From Paracoccaceae bacterium (lineage in GTDB: Bacteria > Pseudomonadota > Alphaproteobacteria > Rhodobacterales > Rhodobacteraceae), in contig SKKS01000420.1 in the NCBI GenBank assembly GCA_007123625.1, positions 1-19,687 of the forward strand: a stretch of DNA of 19,687 nucleotides, given 5' to 3'. The position numbers and the translations under genes were made by a program. Positions 7,530 through 14,181 of the stretch are shown in pieces (the first letter of the stretch is position 1; the number at the start of each line of letters is the position of its first letter). Under the pieces are notes generated by a model. It made no database searches and had not been told where the DNA came from. It saw only the letters and a program-made list of their open reading frames with translations.

Positions 7530-8092
7530 GATCCAACCGCCGGCTCATTGATATAGAAGGACAACGAGATCATTTCGAACCCGCCCAGCGTATCGGCCGC
7601 CAGATTCAGTCCGTACTGGCTGGTCGGGAACATCAGATCCACAATCAGGCAGGCGCGCACCATGGTCGGTCGCAATTGTCCCGCCTGGGTAAAGGCATTG
7701 ACCGGCGCGATCGATGTTTCGCGGTCGACACATTGCAGATCGACCGTCGGCGGCGCCCAGTCCTCAAGGGTGATAGCCGTCAGTTCCAGCGACAGGTTGC
7801 TCTCGCAGTTCGGGATCAGGAACGAATGCTCGCAGACCCGCGTCCGCACTTCGTCGTGCGTGGGGTTGGGGCCCAGCCTGCTCAGCCGCAGGTCACGGAT
7901 GGTCATGTCCAGCGCACGATCCAGCATCACCTGCCGCATCTGCAGGACACCGGCCTCCATGGCCATGATGAACACGGTCAGCAGCAGCGGCACCATGAAC
8001 ACGAATTCGATGGTGGACGATCCGTCCTGCCGGTGCCAGAGCCGCTGACATCGGGCGCCAAGGCGGCGCAGAAATGAAGGATGCCTGATCAT
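7526..8092 (-). CDS. TadE-like pseudopilin / pilus assembly protein (second gene of the tad-like module)
   Basis: A 188-residue membrane-anchored protein. The open frame runs upstream to 8803, but ATG 8092 is chosen because it sits in an ATGA overlap with the TadG-like stop and starts the typical module: basic head MIRHPSFLRRLGARCQRLWH, then DGSSTIEFVFMVPLLLTVF with the conserved Glu29, and a transmembrane helix to about 48. The periplasmic part holds four cysteines (RVCEHSF, PNCESN, LQCVDRE, RACLIVD), enough for two disulfides and consistent with export. It lies between the vWA-containing TadG-like gene and a second TadE-like gene, overlapping both by 4 bp, so stoichiometric co-translation is likely. 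Confidence 0.88.
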   Translation of the reverse strand: MIRHPSFLRRLGARCQRLWHRQDGSSTIEFVFMVPLLLTVFIMAMEAGVLQMRQVMLDRALDMTIRDLRLSRLGPNPTHDEVRTRVCEHSFLIPNCESNLSLELTAITLEDWAPPTVDLQCVDRETSIAPVNAFTQAGQLRPTMVRACLIVDLMFPTSQYGLNLAADTLGGFEMISLSFYINEPAVGS

Positions 8093-9954
8093 TCGGTCAA
8101 CCTCAACCGCTGGATCGACCCCGCGATGGTGCGGAAGGCCTGCTGGATTTCCAGCCCGTTCACATCGAAGAAGTGGTTTTCGGAATAGGCGCAGCGGCGC
8201 ATGGCCTCGACCCCGTTGGGCGGTGCCTCGAAGGCGACGGCATAGACCCGCACCCCCTGGTCGCGCAACTGGTCGCAGATGGTGAACAGCCGCTGATCCT
8301 TCGGACCCGGAGCAATCGTGGACAGGCGCTGGTCGATCCAGGTCCAGTAATTGGCGATTCCCGGGTAATGGTACAGATACGCCCCTACCCAACGCACCGG
8401 GAACGTGGCCCACAGTTCGCGGTGGTCCAGTTCCTGGATGACCCAGTTGTTGCACAAATACAAATTGAACGGCAGGCGGCGATTGATCGGCTGTGTCGGG
8501 CCGTACAGAACACAGGAAGAGTCCCACCGGTCCGGCATGTTTGCCCATGTGCGATTCATCGGATCGGCCACGGTGCGGTCGGGGATATAGAAATTCCCCT
8601 GGTTCCATGCGGGGTTGGGGTGACGCACGGAAATGCGCGATCCCACAGGTCGTGCACTGGGCTTGCCCGGGAACTCGTATGCGTTCTGCCCACCATGGTG
8701 GCCAAACATGATATCCGAGATCAGTTGAGAGGCGTTGGCAGGCCGCGAAAAACTGTGCCAGACGCCGGACGGGCCCTCCTTGAACGCGTCGGCCAGCCGC
8801 CATTCGTCCCAGTTTTCGCCATCAGTCATCAGCACCACGGCCTTGATCGCATCGGGGTTGCCATAGTCGAAGGGGCGTTCGTCAAAGGCCGCGTTGATCA
8901 GGTTTTCGCCGATCATGTCGTTGATGATCGTGCCCGACCCCGAGTCCATGAGCGCGGCTGCCCATTTCATGCCGATCTCGATCGATGTGTTGCCGTCGGC
9001 GATCAGACTGCGCAGGCGGCGACGCAACACATCTGGGTCGTCCTGCATGACCATGATCTCGGCGGTATCCACGTCCGAAGGTTCGAAATCGGCTGATGTC
9101 AGACCGAGTGACGACGCGTGGTTCGCGAATGCAGTCGCGCTCATGGTGTCGCGAATACCGCCCGGATGCGAAGGGCAGAACGACATGTGGGTGCTGCGCG
9201 CCATGTGCCACGGATCGAAGTGTCCCGAACCGGTCAGTGATGTGTTTTGCGACAGGCTGAGTTGGTTGTAGTCCGTACCATTGAACAGAACGCAGGCGGA
9301 ATTGGGCTGGTCATAGGTTGTGGTGTAATAGCCCAGCAGATCGCGCCCCGCGTTGACCTGCCCGGTATAGGGCACGATCGAGATCGCGATCCGGTCCTCC
9401 TGCGCGTTTTCATAGATCGTGTCGACGAATTCCTCGCCCGCGATGCGCAAATTGTCGATCCGCTCGAACTGGTTCATCGAGTTCGACAGATCCAGCACCA
9501 TCACCACCTCGACGTCGCTGACGCGTTCCTCGGCGCGGCTGACCACGGCCGATTCGAGCTGCGACAACCCGACAAGCCGCGTGAACATGGCCGGAACGAC
9601 AGCGCGCGTGACCACCTGGACCTCGCGCGCGTTCAGGCTGGCCGGAGACGCGTTGACCGACACCAGATACTGCGCCAGACCCTCGCGCTCGAAGTAGTCA
9701 CGCACCACGTCCTCGACATCCTGGGGTTGCGTAAGGCTGGCTGCGGCCAGCACCGCACGGTCGGAAAGTGATTGAATCTGAACCCGTTTCTGTTCATGCC
9801 GGATAAGATCGATTGAAATTCCTGCCACCATCAGGATCAGGACGAAGAATATCAGCCCGACAACCATCATGTTGCCGCCTTCGCCACGCACGAAGCTGCG
9901 AACGCGGGGATGCCCGTCGGAAAAGGCCGTACCAGCTGGAACTTTGCGTTTCAC
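8089..9954 (-). CDS. TadG-like protein with von Willebrand factor A domain (first gene of the tad-like module)
   Basis: A 621-residue inner-membrane-anchored protein with a large periplasmic vWA domain. GTG 9954 is chosen because CAGGAG lies 8 nt upstream and MKRK begins the coding character; the open frame to 10320 has no such signal. Residues 1-30 are a basic head ending GEGGNMM, 31-50 a membrane helix, and about 55-145 the TadG-type N-terminal region (QSLSDRAVLAAA). The vWA domain begins at VEVVMVLDLSNSMN: Asp155, Ser157 and Ser159 form the DxSxS motif, with Thr323 (GNTSIEIG) and Asp378 (VVLMTDGENW) completing a plausible metal-ion-dependent adhesion site. The later half is rich in Trp, Tyr, Asn and Pro, and six cysteines are spread through the vWA region. 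Likely job: metal-dependent binding of a partner or surface in a Flp-pilus-like machine. No TadA, RcpA or Flp gene is nearby. Confidence 0.88.
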   Translation of the reverse strand: MKRKVPAGTAFSDGHPRVRSFVRGEGGNMMVVGLIFFVLILMVAGISIDLIRHEQKRVQIQSLSDRAVLAAASLTQPQDVEDVVRDYFEREGLAQYLVSVNASPASLNAREVQVVTRAVVPAMFTRLVGLSQLESAVVSRAEERVSDVEVVMVLDLSNSMNQFERIDNLRIAGEEFVDTIYENAQEDRIAISIVPYTGQVNAGRDLLGYYTTTYDQPNSACVLFNGTDYNQLSLSQNTSLTGSGHFDPWHMARSTHMSFCPSHPGGIRDTMSATAFANHASSLGLTSADFEPSDVDTAEIMVMQDDPDVLRRRLRSLIADGNTSIEIGMKWAAALMDSGSGTIINDMIGENLINAAFDERPFDYGNPDAIKAVVLMTDGENWDEWRLADAFKEGPSGVWHSFSRPANASQLISDIMFGHHGGQNAYEFPGKPSARPVGSRISVRHPNPAWNQGNFYIPDRTVADPMNRTWANMPDRWDSSCVLYGPTQPINRRLPFNLYLCNNWVIQELDHRELWATFPVRWVGAYLYHYPGIANYWTWIDQRLSTIAPGPKDQRLFTICDQLRDQGVRVYAVAFEAPPNGVEAMRRCAYSENHFFDVNGLEIQQAFRTIAGSIQRLRLTE

Positions 9955-9969
9955 GTCAATGACTCCTGC

Positions 9970-9999
9970 TTTGCGCAGGGCCGGAAGAGCCCACGCAAA
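9970..9999 (-). promoter_or_regulatory. Stem-loop directly upstream of the TadG-like ribosome binding site
   Basis: TTTGCG (9970-9975) pairs with CGCAAA (9994-9999), and inside these GGGC (9978-9981) pairs with GCCC (9989-9992), leaving a 7-base loop and a small 2/1 internal loop. In the minus-strand transcript the stem ends 3-4 nt before the CAGGAG Shine-Dalgarno. It could influence translation or mRNA stability of the module. Confidence 0.4.
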
Positions 10000-10072
10000 C
10001 GAATTTGCAGCGCAAGAGCTACCACCGGGTCGTGGCAATATTTTGGCGCTCCCGGCCTTGGATTCGCCCGAA

Positions 10073-10086
10073 ACCGGTACACCGGT
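10073..10086. repeat. Tandem palindrome ACCGGT-AC-ACCGGT, candidate protein-binding site
   Basis: Two copies of the self-palindromic hexamer ACCGGT (10073-10078 and 10081-10086) are separated by 2 bp, giving a near-perfect 14-bp palindrome, 129 bp upstream of the dehydrogenase ATG and 119 bp upstream of the TadG-like start. It could be an operator for either gene, or chance in GC-rich DNA. Confidence 0.3.
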
Positions 10087-10126
10087 CGCTAAGAATTCCC
10101 TGCTAGGCGGTAGACGGCGATGAAAC

Positions 10127-10165
10127 TTTGAGCGTATCCCTGTGGAGGGGTGCGACTTTTGAGCG
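10127..10165 (+). repeat. Direct repeat TTTGAGCG, 31 bp apart, upstream of the dehydrogenase
   Basis: TTTGAGCG occurs at 10127-10134 and 10158-10165, both preceded by AC and a T-run (ACTTTGAGCG and ACTTTTGAGCG). The 31-bp period is close to three helical turns, so both copies face the same side of the DNA, as expected for paired activator or repressor sites. The second copy is 36 bp from the ATG. Confidence 0.35.
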
Positions 10166-10201
10166 CACACGCCAAACCGTTCATCACGATTGGAGCTCAG
10201 G

Positions 10202-11632
10202 ATGCTGGAAATCAAGGAACCCGGATTTCGCGAGAATGTGGACCTCATGTTCCGGCGCGCCGTGGCGCACATGGACCTGCCACCGGGACTGGCCGAGAAG
10301 ATCCAGATTTGCAATTCCACCTATACCGTGCGCTTTGGCGTGCGCCTGCGCGGGAAGATCGAAACCTTCGTCGGCTACCGCTCGGTGCATTCCGAACACA
10401 TGGAGCCGGTCAAGGGCGGGATCCGTTATGCCCCCGAAGTGAACCAGAACGAGGTCGAGGCACTGGCCGCGCTGATGACCTACAAGTGCGCACTGGTGGA
10501 AACGCCCTTCGGTGGGTCCAAGGGGGGACTGTGCATCGACCCCCGCCAGTACGAGGAACACGAGCTGGAGCAGATCACCCGCCGCTTCGCCTATGAACTG
10601 GCCAAGCGCGACCTGATACACCCCGCCCAGAACGTGCCCGCCCCCGACATGGGCACGGGCGAGCGTGAAATGGCCTGGATCGCCGACCAGTACACGCGCA
10701 TGAACACCACCGATATCAACGCGCGTGCCTGCGTCACCGGCAAGCCGCTGAACGCGGGCGGAATCAAGGGCCGGGTCGAAGCCACCGGCCGCGGCGTGCA
10801 GTATGCCTTGCGCGAATTCTTCCGCCACCCCCAGGACGTGGCCAAGGCCAATCTTTCGGACGATCTTGGGGGCAAGCGGGTGATCGTGCAGGGGCTTGGC
10901 AACGTCGGCTATCACGCCGCGAAGTTCCTGTCCGAAGAAGACGATTGCCGTATCACCGCCGTGATCGAGCGCGATGGCGCGGTGCTGAACGATGCAGGCC
11001 TGGACATCGAAGCCCTGCGCGCCTGGATCGCCGAACATGGCGGGGTCGCAGGCTTTCCCGGCGCCACCCATGTCGAGGACGGCGCCAGCGTGCTGGAACA
11101 TGACTGCGATATCCTGATCCCGGCGGCGCTGGAAAGTGTCATCAACATGGGCAACGCGGGCCGCATCCGCGCGCCCCTGATCATCGAGGCCGCGAATGGT
11201 CCCGTCACCGCCGGCGCCGACGAGATCCTGCGCGAAAAGGGCACGGTCATCATCCCCGACCTGTATGCGAACGCGGGCGGGGTCACCGTGTCCTATTTCG
11301 AATGGGTCAAGAACCTCAGCCACATCCGCTTTGGACGGATGCAGCGCCGGAACGAGGAAGCCCACGCCATGCTGCTGGTCAAGGAACTCGAGCGGCTGTC
11401 GGCGGACAAGGGACTGGGCTGGGAACTGAAGCCGGATTTCAAGCGCCGCTACCTGCAGGGCGCAGATGAGTTGACGCTGGTGCGGTCAGGGCTGGATGAC
11501 ACCATGCGCACCGCGTACCAGTCCTTTGCCGAGGTCTGGCGCTCACGCAAGGACGTGCAGGACCTGCGTACCGCCGCGTTCATCGTGGCAATTGAAAAGG
11601 TCGCCGCCAGCTACCGCGCCAAGGGGCTGTAA
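10202..11632 (+). CDS. gdhA: Glutamate dehydrogenase (Glu/Leu/Phe/Val dehydrogenase family)
   Basis: A 476-residue cytoplasmic oxidoreductase that interconverts glutamate with 2-oxoglutarate and ammonium using NAD(P). Family motifs appear in order: KGGIRYAPEV (Lys71), the active-site segment VETPFGGSKGGL with catalytic Lys107, VPAPDMGTGEREMAWI with Asp149, and a Rossmann dinucleotide loop VIVQGLGNVGYHAA (231-236). Glu256 at the end of the second Rossmann strand (TAVIERDG) favours NAD over NADP; this is an inference. ANGPVTAGADEIL and PDLYANAGGVTVSYFEWVKN complete the C-terminal domain. The ATG at 10202 is preferred over TTG 10190 because GGAG (10192-10195) is 6 nt upstream. Transcription probably stops at the strong hairpin 10 bp after the stop. 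Substrate preference for glutamate is likely from overall similarity but not proven. Confidence 0.93.
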   Translation: MLEIKEPGFRENVDLMFRRAVAHMDLPPGLAEKIQICNSTYTVRFGVRLRGKIETFVGYRSVHSEHMEPVKGGIRYAPEVNQNEVEALAALMTYKCALVETPFGGSKGGLCIDPRQYEEHELEQITRRFAYELAKRDLIHPAQNVPAPDMGTGEREMAWIADQYTRMNTTDINARACVTGKPLNAGGIKGRVEATGRGVQYALREFFRHPQDVAKANLSDDLGGKRVIVQGLGNVGYHAAKFLSEEDDCRITAVIERDGAVLNDAGLDIEALRAWIAEHGGVAGFPGATHVEDGASVLEHDCDILIPAALESVINMGNAGRIRAPLIIEAANGPVTAGADEILREKGTVIIPDLYANAGGVTVSYFEWVKNLSHIRFGRMQRRNEEAHAMLLVKELERLSADKGLGWELKPDFKRRYLQGADELTLVRSGLDDTMRTAYQSFAEVWRSRKDVQDLRTAAFIVAIEKVAASYRAKGL

Positions 11633-11642
11633 ACCTGCGCAT

Positions 11643-11671
11643 TCCCGGCGCGGGTCAACCCCGCGCCGGGA
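11643..11671 (+). terminator. Intrinsic terminator of the dehydrogenase gene, overlapping the gltX 3' end
   Basis: TCCCGGCGCGGG (11643-11654) and CCCGCGCCGGGA (11660-11671) are perfect 12-bp arms around a 5-base loop, followed on the plus strand by GCTTTTGC. It is one of the strongest hairpins in the window and starts 10 bp after the dehydrogenase stop. The gltX stop codon (complement of 11655-11657) lies in the loop, and the last gltX codons form one arm. The T-run is short, so efficiency is inferred. Confidence 0.8.
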
Positions 11672-12992
11672 GCTTTTGCAACAGCGGCATGAGCGCGCCC
11701 ATGTCGGGGCCGTTTGCGCGCCCGGTCAGCGCCTTGCGCAGTGGCATGAACAGCGCCTTGCCCTTGCGCCCGGTGGCGGCCTTGACCGCGCCGGTCCATT
11801 CCGACCATGCCGATGGCCCCCAAGGCTGCGGCGGCAACATCGCCAACGCCTGCGCCACGAACTCGGTGTCTTCAGCCGCGACTTCGGGTTCGGCCCCATC
11901 ACGGCACAGCGCCCACCAGTCGGCCAAATCGTCCAGCCGGTCGATGTTCTCGCGCATGACGTCCCAGAACTGCGGCGCCAGCGCATCGGGCACTCCCAGA
12001 TCGGCGATCCGCGCGGCAACCACGTCGAACGGCAACCGCTGGATATGCTGGCGCGTCAGCGGCCACAGGTCGGCGGCGTCGAACTTGGTGGGCGCCGCAC
12101 CAAATTGCGTCAGATCGAACCCTGCGGCGATCGCGTCCAGATCATCGGCCAGCACCACCGGCTGCGACGAACCCAGCCGCGCCATCAGCGACAACAGCGC
12201 CATGCGCTCCACTCCCTGCGCGCGCAGATCGCGCAACGACAGCGTGCCCAGCCGCTTCGACAGCGCCTCGCCCTGCGCACCCGTCAGCAGGCTGTGATGC
12301 GCGAACGCAGGTGGTGTGCCGCCCATGGCGGAAATGATCTGCACCTGCGTCGCGGTGTTGGTCACATGGTCGGCCCCGCGCACCACATGGGTGATGCCCA
12401 TGTCCATGTCATCGACCGAACTGGCAAAGGTATACAGCACCTGCCCGTCGGCGCGGATCAGCACCGGGTCGGACACGCTGGCGGCGTCAATCGACAGATC
12501 GCCGAGGATCCCGTCGGTCCATTCAATCCGTTCCTGGTCCAGCAGGAAACGCCAGTAGCCCTGCCGCCCTTCGGCGCGCAGCCTGTCGCGGGCGTCCGCG
12601 TCCAGCGTCAGCGCGGCGCGGTCATAGACCGGCGGGCGACCCATGTTCAGCTGCTTCTTGCGCTTCAGGTCCAGCTCGGTCGGGGATTCGAAACATTCAT
12701 AGAACCGCCCCGCCGCGCGCAACGCGTCGGCTTGCGCCGCATAGCGGTCCAGCCGCTCGGACTGCCGCTCGACCCGGTCCCAGTGCAGGCCCAGCCAGTC
12801 AAGATCGGTCATGATCCCGTCGACATATTCCTGCCTCGACCGTTCGCGGTCGGTGTCATCCAGCCGCAGGATGAACTGCCCGCCGGTCTTGCGGGCGATC
12901 AGGAAATTGAACAGCGCCGTGCGCAGGTTGCCGATATGCAGAAACCCGGTGGGCGAGGGCGCGAAACGGGTGACAGTTGGGGCAGCGGTCAT
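11655..12992 (-). CDS. gltX: Glutamyl-tRNA synthetase
   Basis: Class I aminoacyl-tRNA synthetase that charges tRNA-Glu with glutamate, 445 residues. The HIGH-type motif is in RFAPSPTGFLHIGNLRTALF (10-29), the glutamate/ATP site continues in ILRLDDTDRERS, and the KMSKS-type loop is GEALSKRLG (241-249). The zinc-binding insert common in other GluRS is degenerate: only Cys100 remains (FYECFES). The protein is somewhat shorter than the usual 465-490 residues. Many alphaproteobacteria carry two GltX copies, and this could be either one; the second may charge tRNA-Gln for transamidation. The ATG at 12992 has AGGAG 7 nt upstream. The 3' end runs into the convergent terminator. Confidence 0.97.
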   Translation of the reverse strand: MTAAPTVTRFAPSPTGFLHIGNLRTALFNFLIARKTGGQFILRLDDTDRERSRQEYVDGIMTDLDWLGLHWDRVERQSERLDRYAAQADALRAAGRFYECFESPTELDLKRKKQLNMGRPPVYDRAALTLDADARDRLRAEGRQGYWRFLLDQERIEWTDGILGDLSIDAASVSDPVLIRADGQVLYTFASSVDDMDMGITHVVRGADHVTNTATQVQIISAMGGTPPAFAHHSLLTGAQGEALSKRLGTLSLRDLRAQGVERMALLSLMARLGSSQPVVLADDLDAIAAGFDLTQFGAAPTKFDAADLWPLTRQHIQRLPFDVVAARIADLGVPDALAPQFWDVMRENIDRLDDLADWWALCRDGAEPEVAAEDTEFVAQALAMLPPQPWGPSAWSEWTGAVKAATGRKGKALFMPLRKALTGRANGPDMGALMPLLQKLPARG

Positions 12993-13091
12993 GGGGGCAC
13001 TCCTGTTGCGCTTCCTCTTTCACAGGCGCCCGGTTTTGTCCATATCGGGGGTATGGGGCAGTTGATCACAGGCTCCCTGCCGGAGGACACC

Positions 13092-13502
13092 ATGACCAGA
13101 CCCTGGGCAGGGCGAAACGCCCCCTCGCTGGAAGATTTCGCGACCCTGGCCGAGGCCGCCATCGCTGCACTGCCGCCCCAGTTCGCCGACGCCGCCCGCG
13201 GCGTGGCGCTGCAGATCGTGGATTTCGCGCCCGACGAGATTCTGGCCGAGATGGACATGGACGATCCTTATGAACTGACCGGCCTCTACAGCGGGGTGCC
13301 GCTGACCGAGAAGTCCCTGTTCGACCAACCGATGGAGCCGGACACGATCTGGCTTTTCCGCCGCCCCATCCTGGAGGAGTGGATCGACCGCGGTGACGTC
13401 AGCCTGGGCGAACTGATAACACACGTCTACGTCCACGAACTGGCCCATCACCTGGGCTGGTCGGACGCCGATATTGCCGTGGTGGACCGCTGGTGGGAAT
13501 AA
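13092..13502 (+). CDS. Small zincin-like metallopeptidase family protein (HExxH)
   Basis: A 136-residue protein of the small alphaproteobacterial and actinobacterial metallopeptidase family (Zincin_1/DUF1025 type). The C-terminus has HVYVHELAHHLGWSDADI with HExxH at residues 115-119 and Asp125 as a possible third metal ligand. LTEKSLFDQPMEPDTIWLFR, with a preceding acidic stretch, matches the family layout. There is no signal peptide, so it is cytoplasmic. The start at 13092 has GGAGG (13082-13086) 5 nt upstream; an in-frame ATG at 13053 lacks such a site, and the much longer frame upstream is antisense to gltX. Substrate and physiological role are unknown. The gene is divergent from gltX across 99 bp. 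Confidence 0.88.
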   Translation: MTRPWAGRNAPSLEDFATLAEAAIAALPPQFADAARGVALQIVDFAPDEILAEMDMDDPYELTGLYSGVPLTEKSLFDQPMEPDTIWLFRRPILEEWIDRGDVSLGELITHVYVHELAHHLGWSDADIAVVDRWWE

Positions 13503-13542
13503 ACCCGCGTGCCGAAGGCATGCACACCCACAGCGGCAGAGC

Positions 13543-13587
13543 GCGCCCGCGGGGCGTGCGGGGTGGGTGGGCGCGGCCCGCGGGCGC
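13543..13587. terminator. 11-bp inverted repeat with a G-rich loop between convergent genes
   Basis: GCGCCCGCGGG (13543-13553) and CCCGCGGGCGC (13577-13587) are perfect arms around a 23-base loop, in the 116-bp gap between the metallopeptidase and NUDIX stops. TTCTGTTCTG follows on the plus strand, weakly T-rich. The loop and its left edge contain four G-runs fitting a G-quadruplex pattern (13551-13571). A bidirectional termination or insulating role is likely but unproven. Confidence 0.5.
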
Positions 13588-13618
13588 TTCTGTTCTGTGC
13601 GGCAAGCACCTGCCGCAC

Positions 13619-14062
13619 TCAGCACCCCGGGACACACCCGCGCAGGAACGCACGGTCGCCATCGTTCGCCAACACCCTTGCCGCCTGCGCAGGCGGCATC
13701 CAGTGACAACTGTGCCCCGGTTCGACCGGCGGCCCCAGCCGCCGCACAGGCCGCGCCAGATAGATCACGCACAGCTTTTCGGCCCAGATCGCGTATTCCG
13801 GCATGTAAGTGAACCGCCGGAACGCACCCAGCCGCCGCTCCGGGGCAATGCGCCAGCCGGTTTCCTCGAACACCTCGCGGTGCAGCGCCGCCAGCGCGTG
13901 TTCGCCGGGATCGACCCCGCCGCCGGGAAGCTGGAATTCACGCTCGGGCGCGTCCTGATGCGTCAGCAGCACGCGCCCTTCACGCAAAAGGACCGCATAC
14001 ACGCCCGGGCGGCGCACATACGCTTGCCCCGTCACGCCCGAAGGACCGAACCGCCTGATCAT
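13619..14062 (-). CDS. NUDIX hydrolase
   Basis: A 147-residue Mg-dependent hydrolase of nucleoside-diphosphate-linked compounds. A full Nudix box is present: Gly48, five residues, Glu54, seven residues, then REVFEETGW (62-70), all within FQLPGGGVDPGEHALAA and what follows. The preceding PGVYAVLLREGRVLLTHQD is the usual first strand pair. ATG 14062 is preferred because GGAGG (complement of 14073-14077) lies 10 nt upstream; a GTG at 14098 would add 12 residues. The substrate cannot be read from the sequence. The gene is divergent from hslO across 119 bp and convergent with the metallopeptidase gene. Confidence 0.9.
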   Translation of the reverse strand: MIRRFGPSGVTGQAYVRRPGVYAVLLREGRVLLTHQDAPEREFQLPGGGVDPGEHALAALHREVFEETGWRIAPERRLGAFRRFTYMPEYAIWAEKLCVIYLARPVRRLGPPVEPGHSCHWMPPAQAARVLANDGDRAFLRGCVPGC

Positions 14063-14103
14063 CTCGAACCTGCCTCCGTTTTCGCCTGCCTGTCCCACCT
14101 GCC

Positions 14104-14131
14104 CTTGGCCATTCGCCAGGCAATCATATAT
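14104..14131 (+). promoter_or_regulatory. Candidate sigma-32 (RpoH) promoter of hslO
   Basis: CTTG (14104-14107) and CATATAT (14125-14131) are separated by 17 bp. Alphaproteobacterial heat-shock promoters have a CTTG -35 core and a C-Y-T-A-T-N-T-like -10, and only one position departs from that here. The site lies about 50 bp before the hslO ATG. A sigma-70 reading, TTGGCC-N16-TATATG (14105 on), is a weaker alternative using nearly the same bases. Confidence 0.5.
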
Positions 14132-14181
14132 GAGAGGCCAATGCCAAGCGCGAACCCCTCACTCCCTGCAAGAGATCGCTC

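Larger units (their letters stand above)
9955..10201. other. Divergent regulatory region between the tad-like module and the glutamate dehydrogenase gene
   Basis: At 247 bp this is the longest non-coding gap in the window. It holds the TadG-like ribosome binding site (complement of 9961-9966), a hairpin (9970-9999), a double ACCGGT (10073-10086), a direct repeat TTTGAGCG (10127 and 10158), and the dehydrogenase ribosome binding site GGAG (10192-10195). I found no convincing sigma-70 promoter pair on either strand, and no TTAA-N7-TTAA CtrA box. Confidence 0.6.

Noticed and set aside
8173..9096. 307-codon plus-strand ORF
   Set aside because: Antisense to the TadG-like gene; no start signal or domain.
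9955..10320. Upstream extension of the TadG-like frame
   Set aside because: It would cross the divergent regulatory region and the dehydrogenase start; GTG 9954 has a good Shine-Dalgarno and the expected basic head.
10184..11365. 393-codon minus-strand ORF
   Set aside because: Mirror of the glutamate dehydrogenase reading frame; no family similarity.
11496..13091. Long upstream extension of the metallopeptidase frame
   Set aside because: Overlaps gltX on the other strand and most of it is shadow sequence; the GGAGG site supports a start at 13092.
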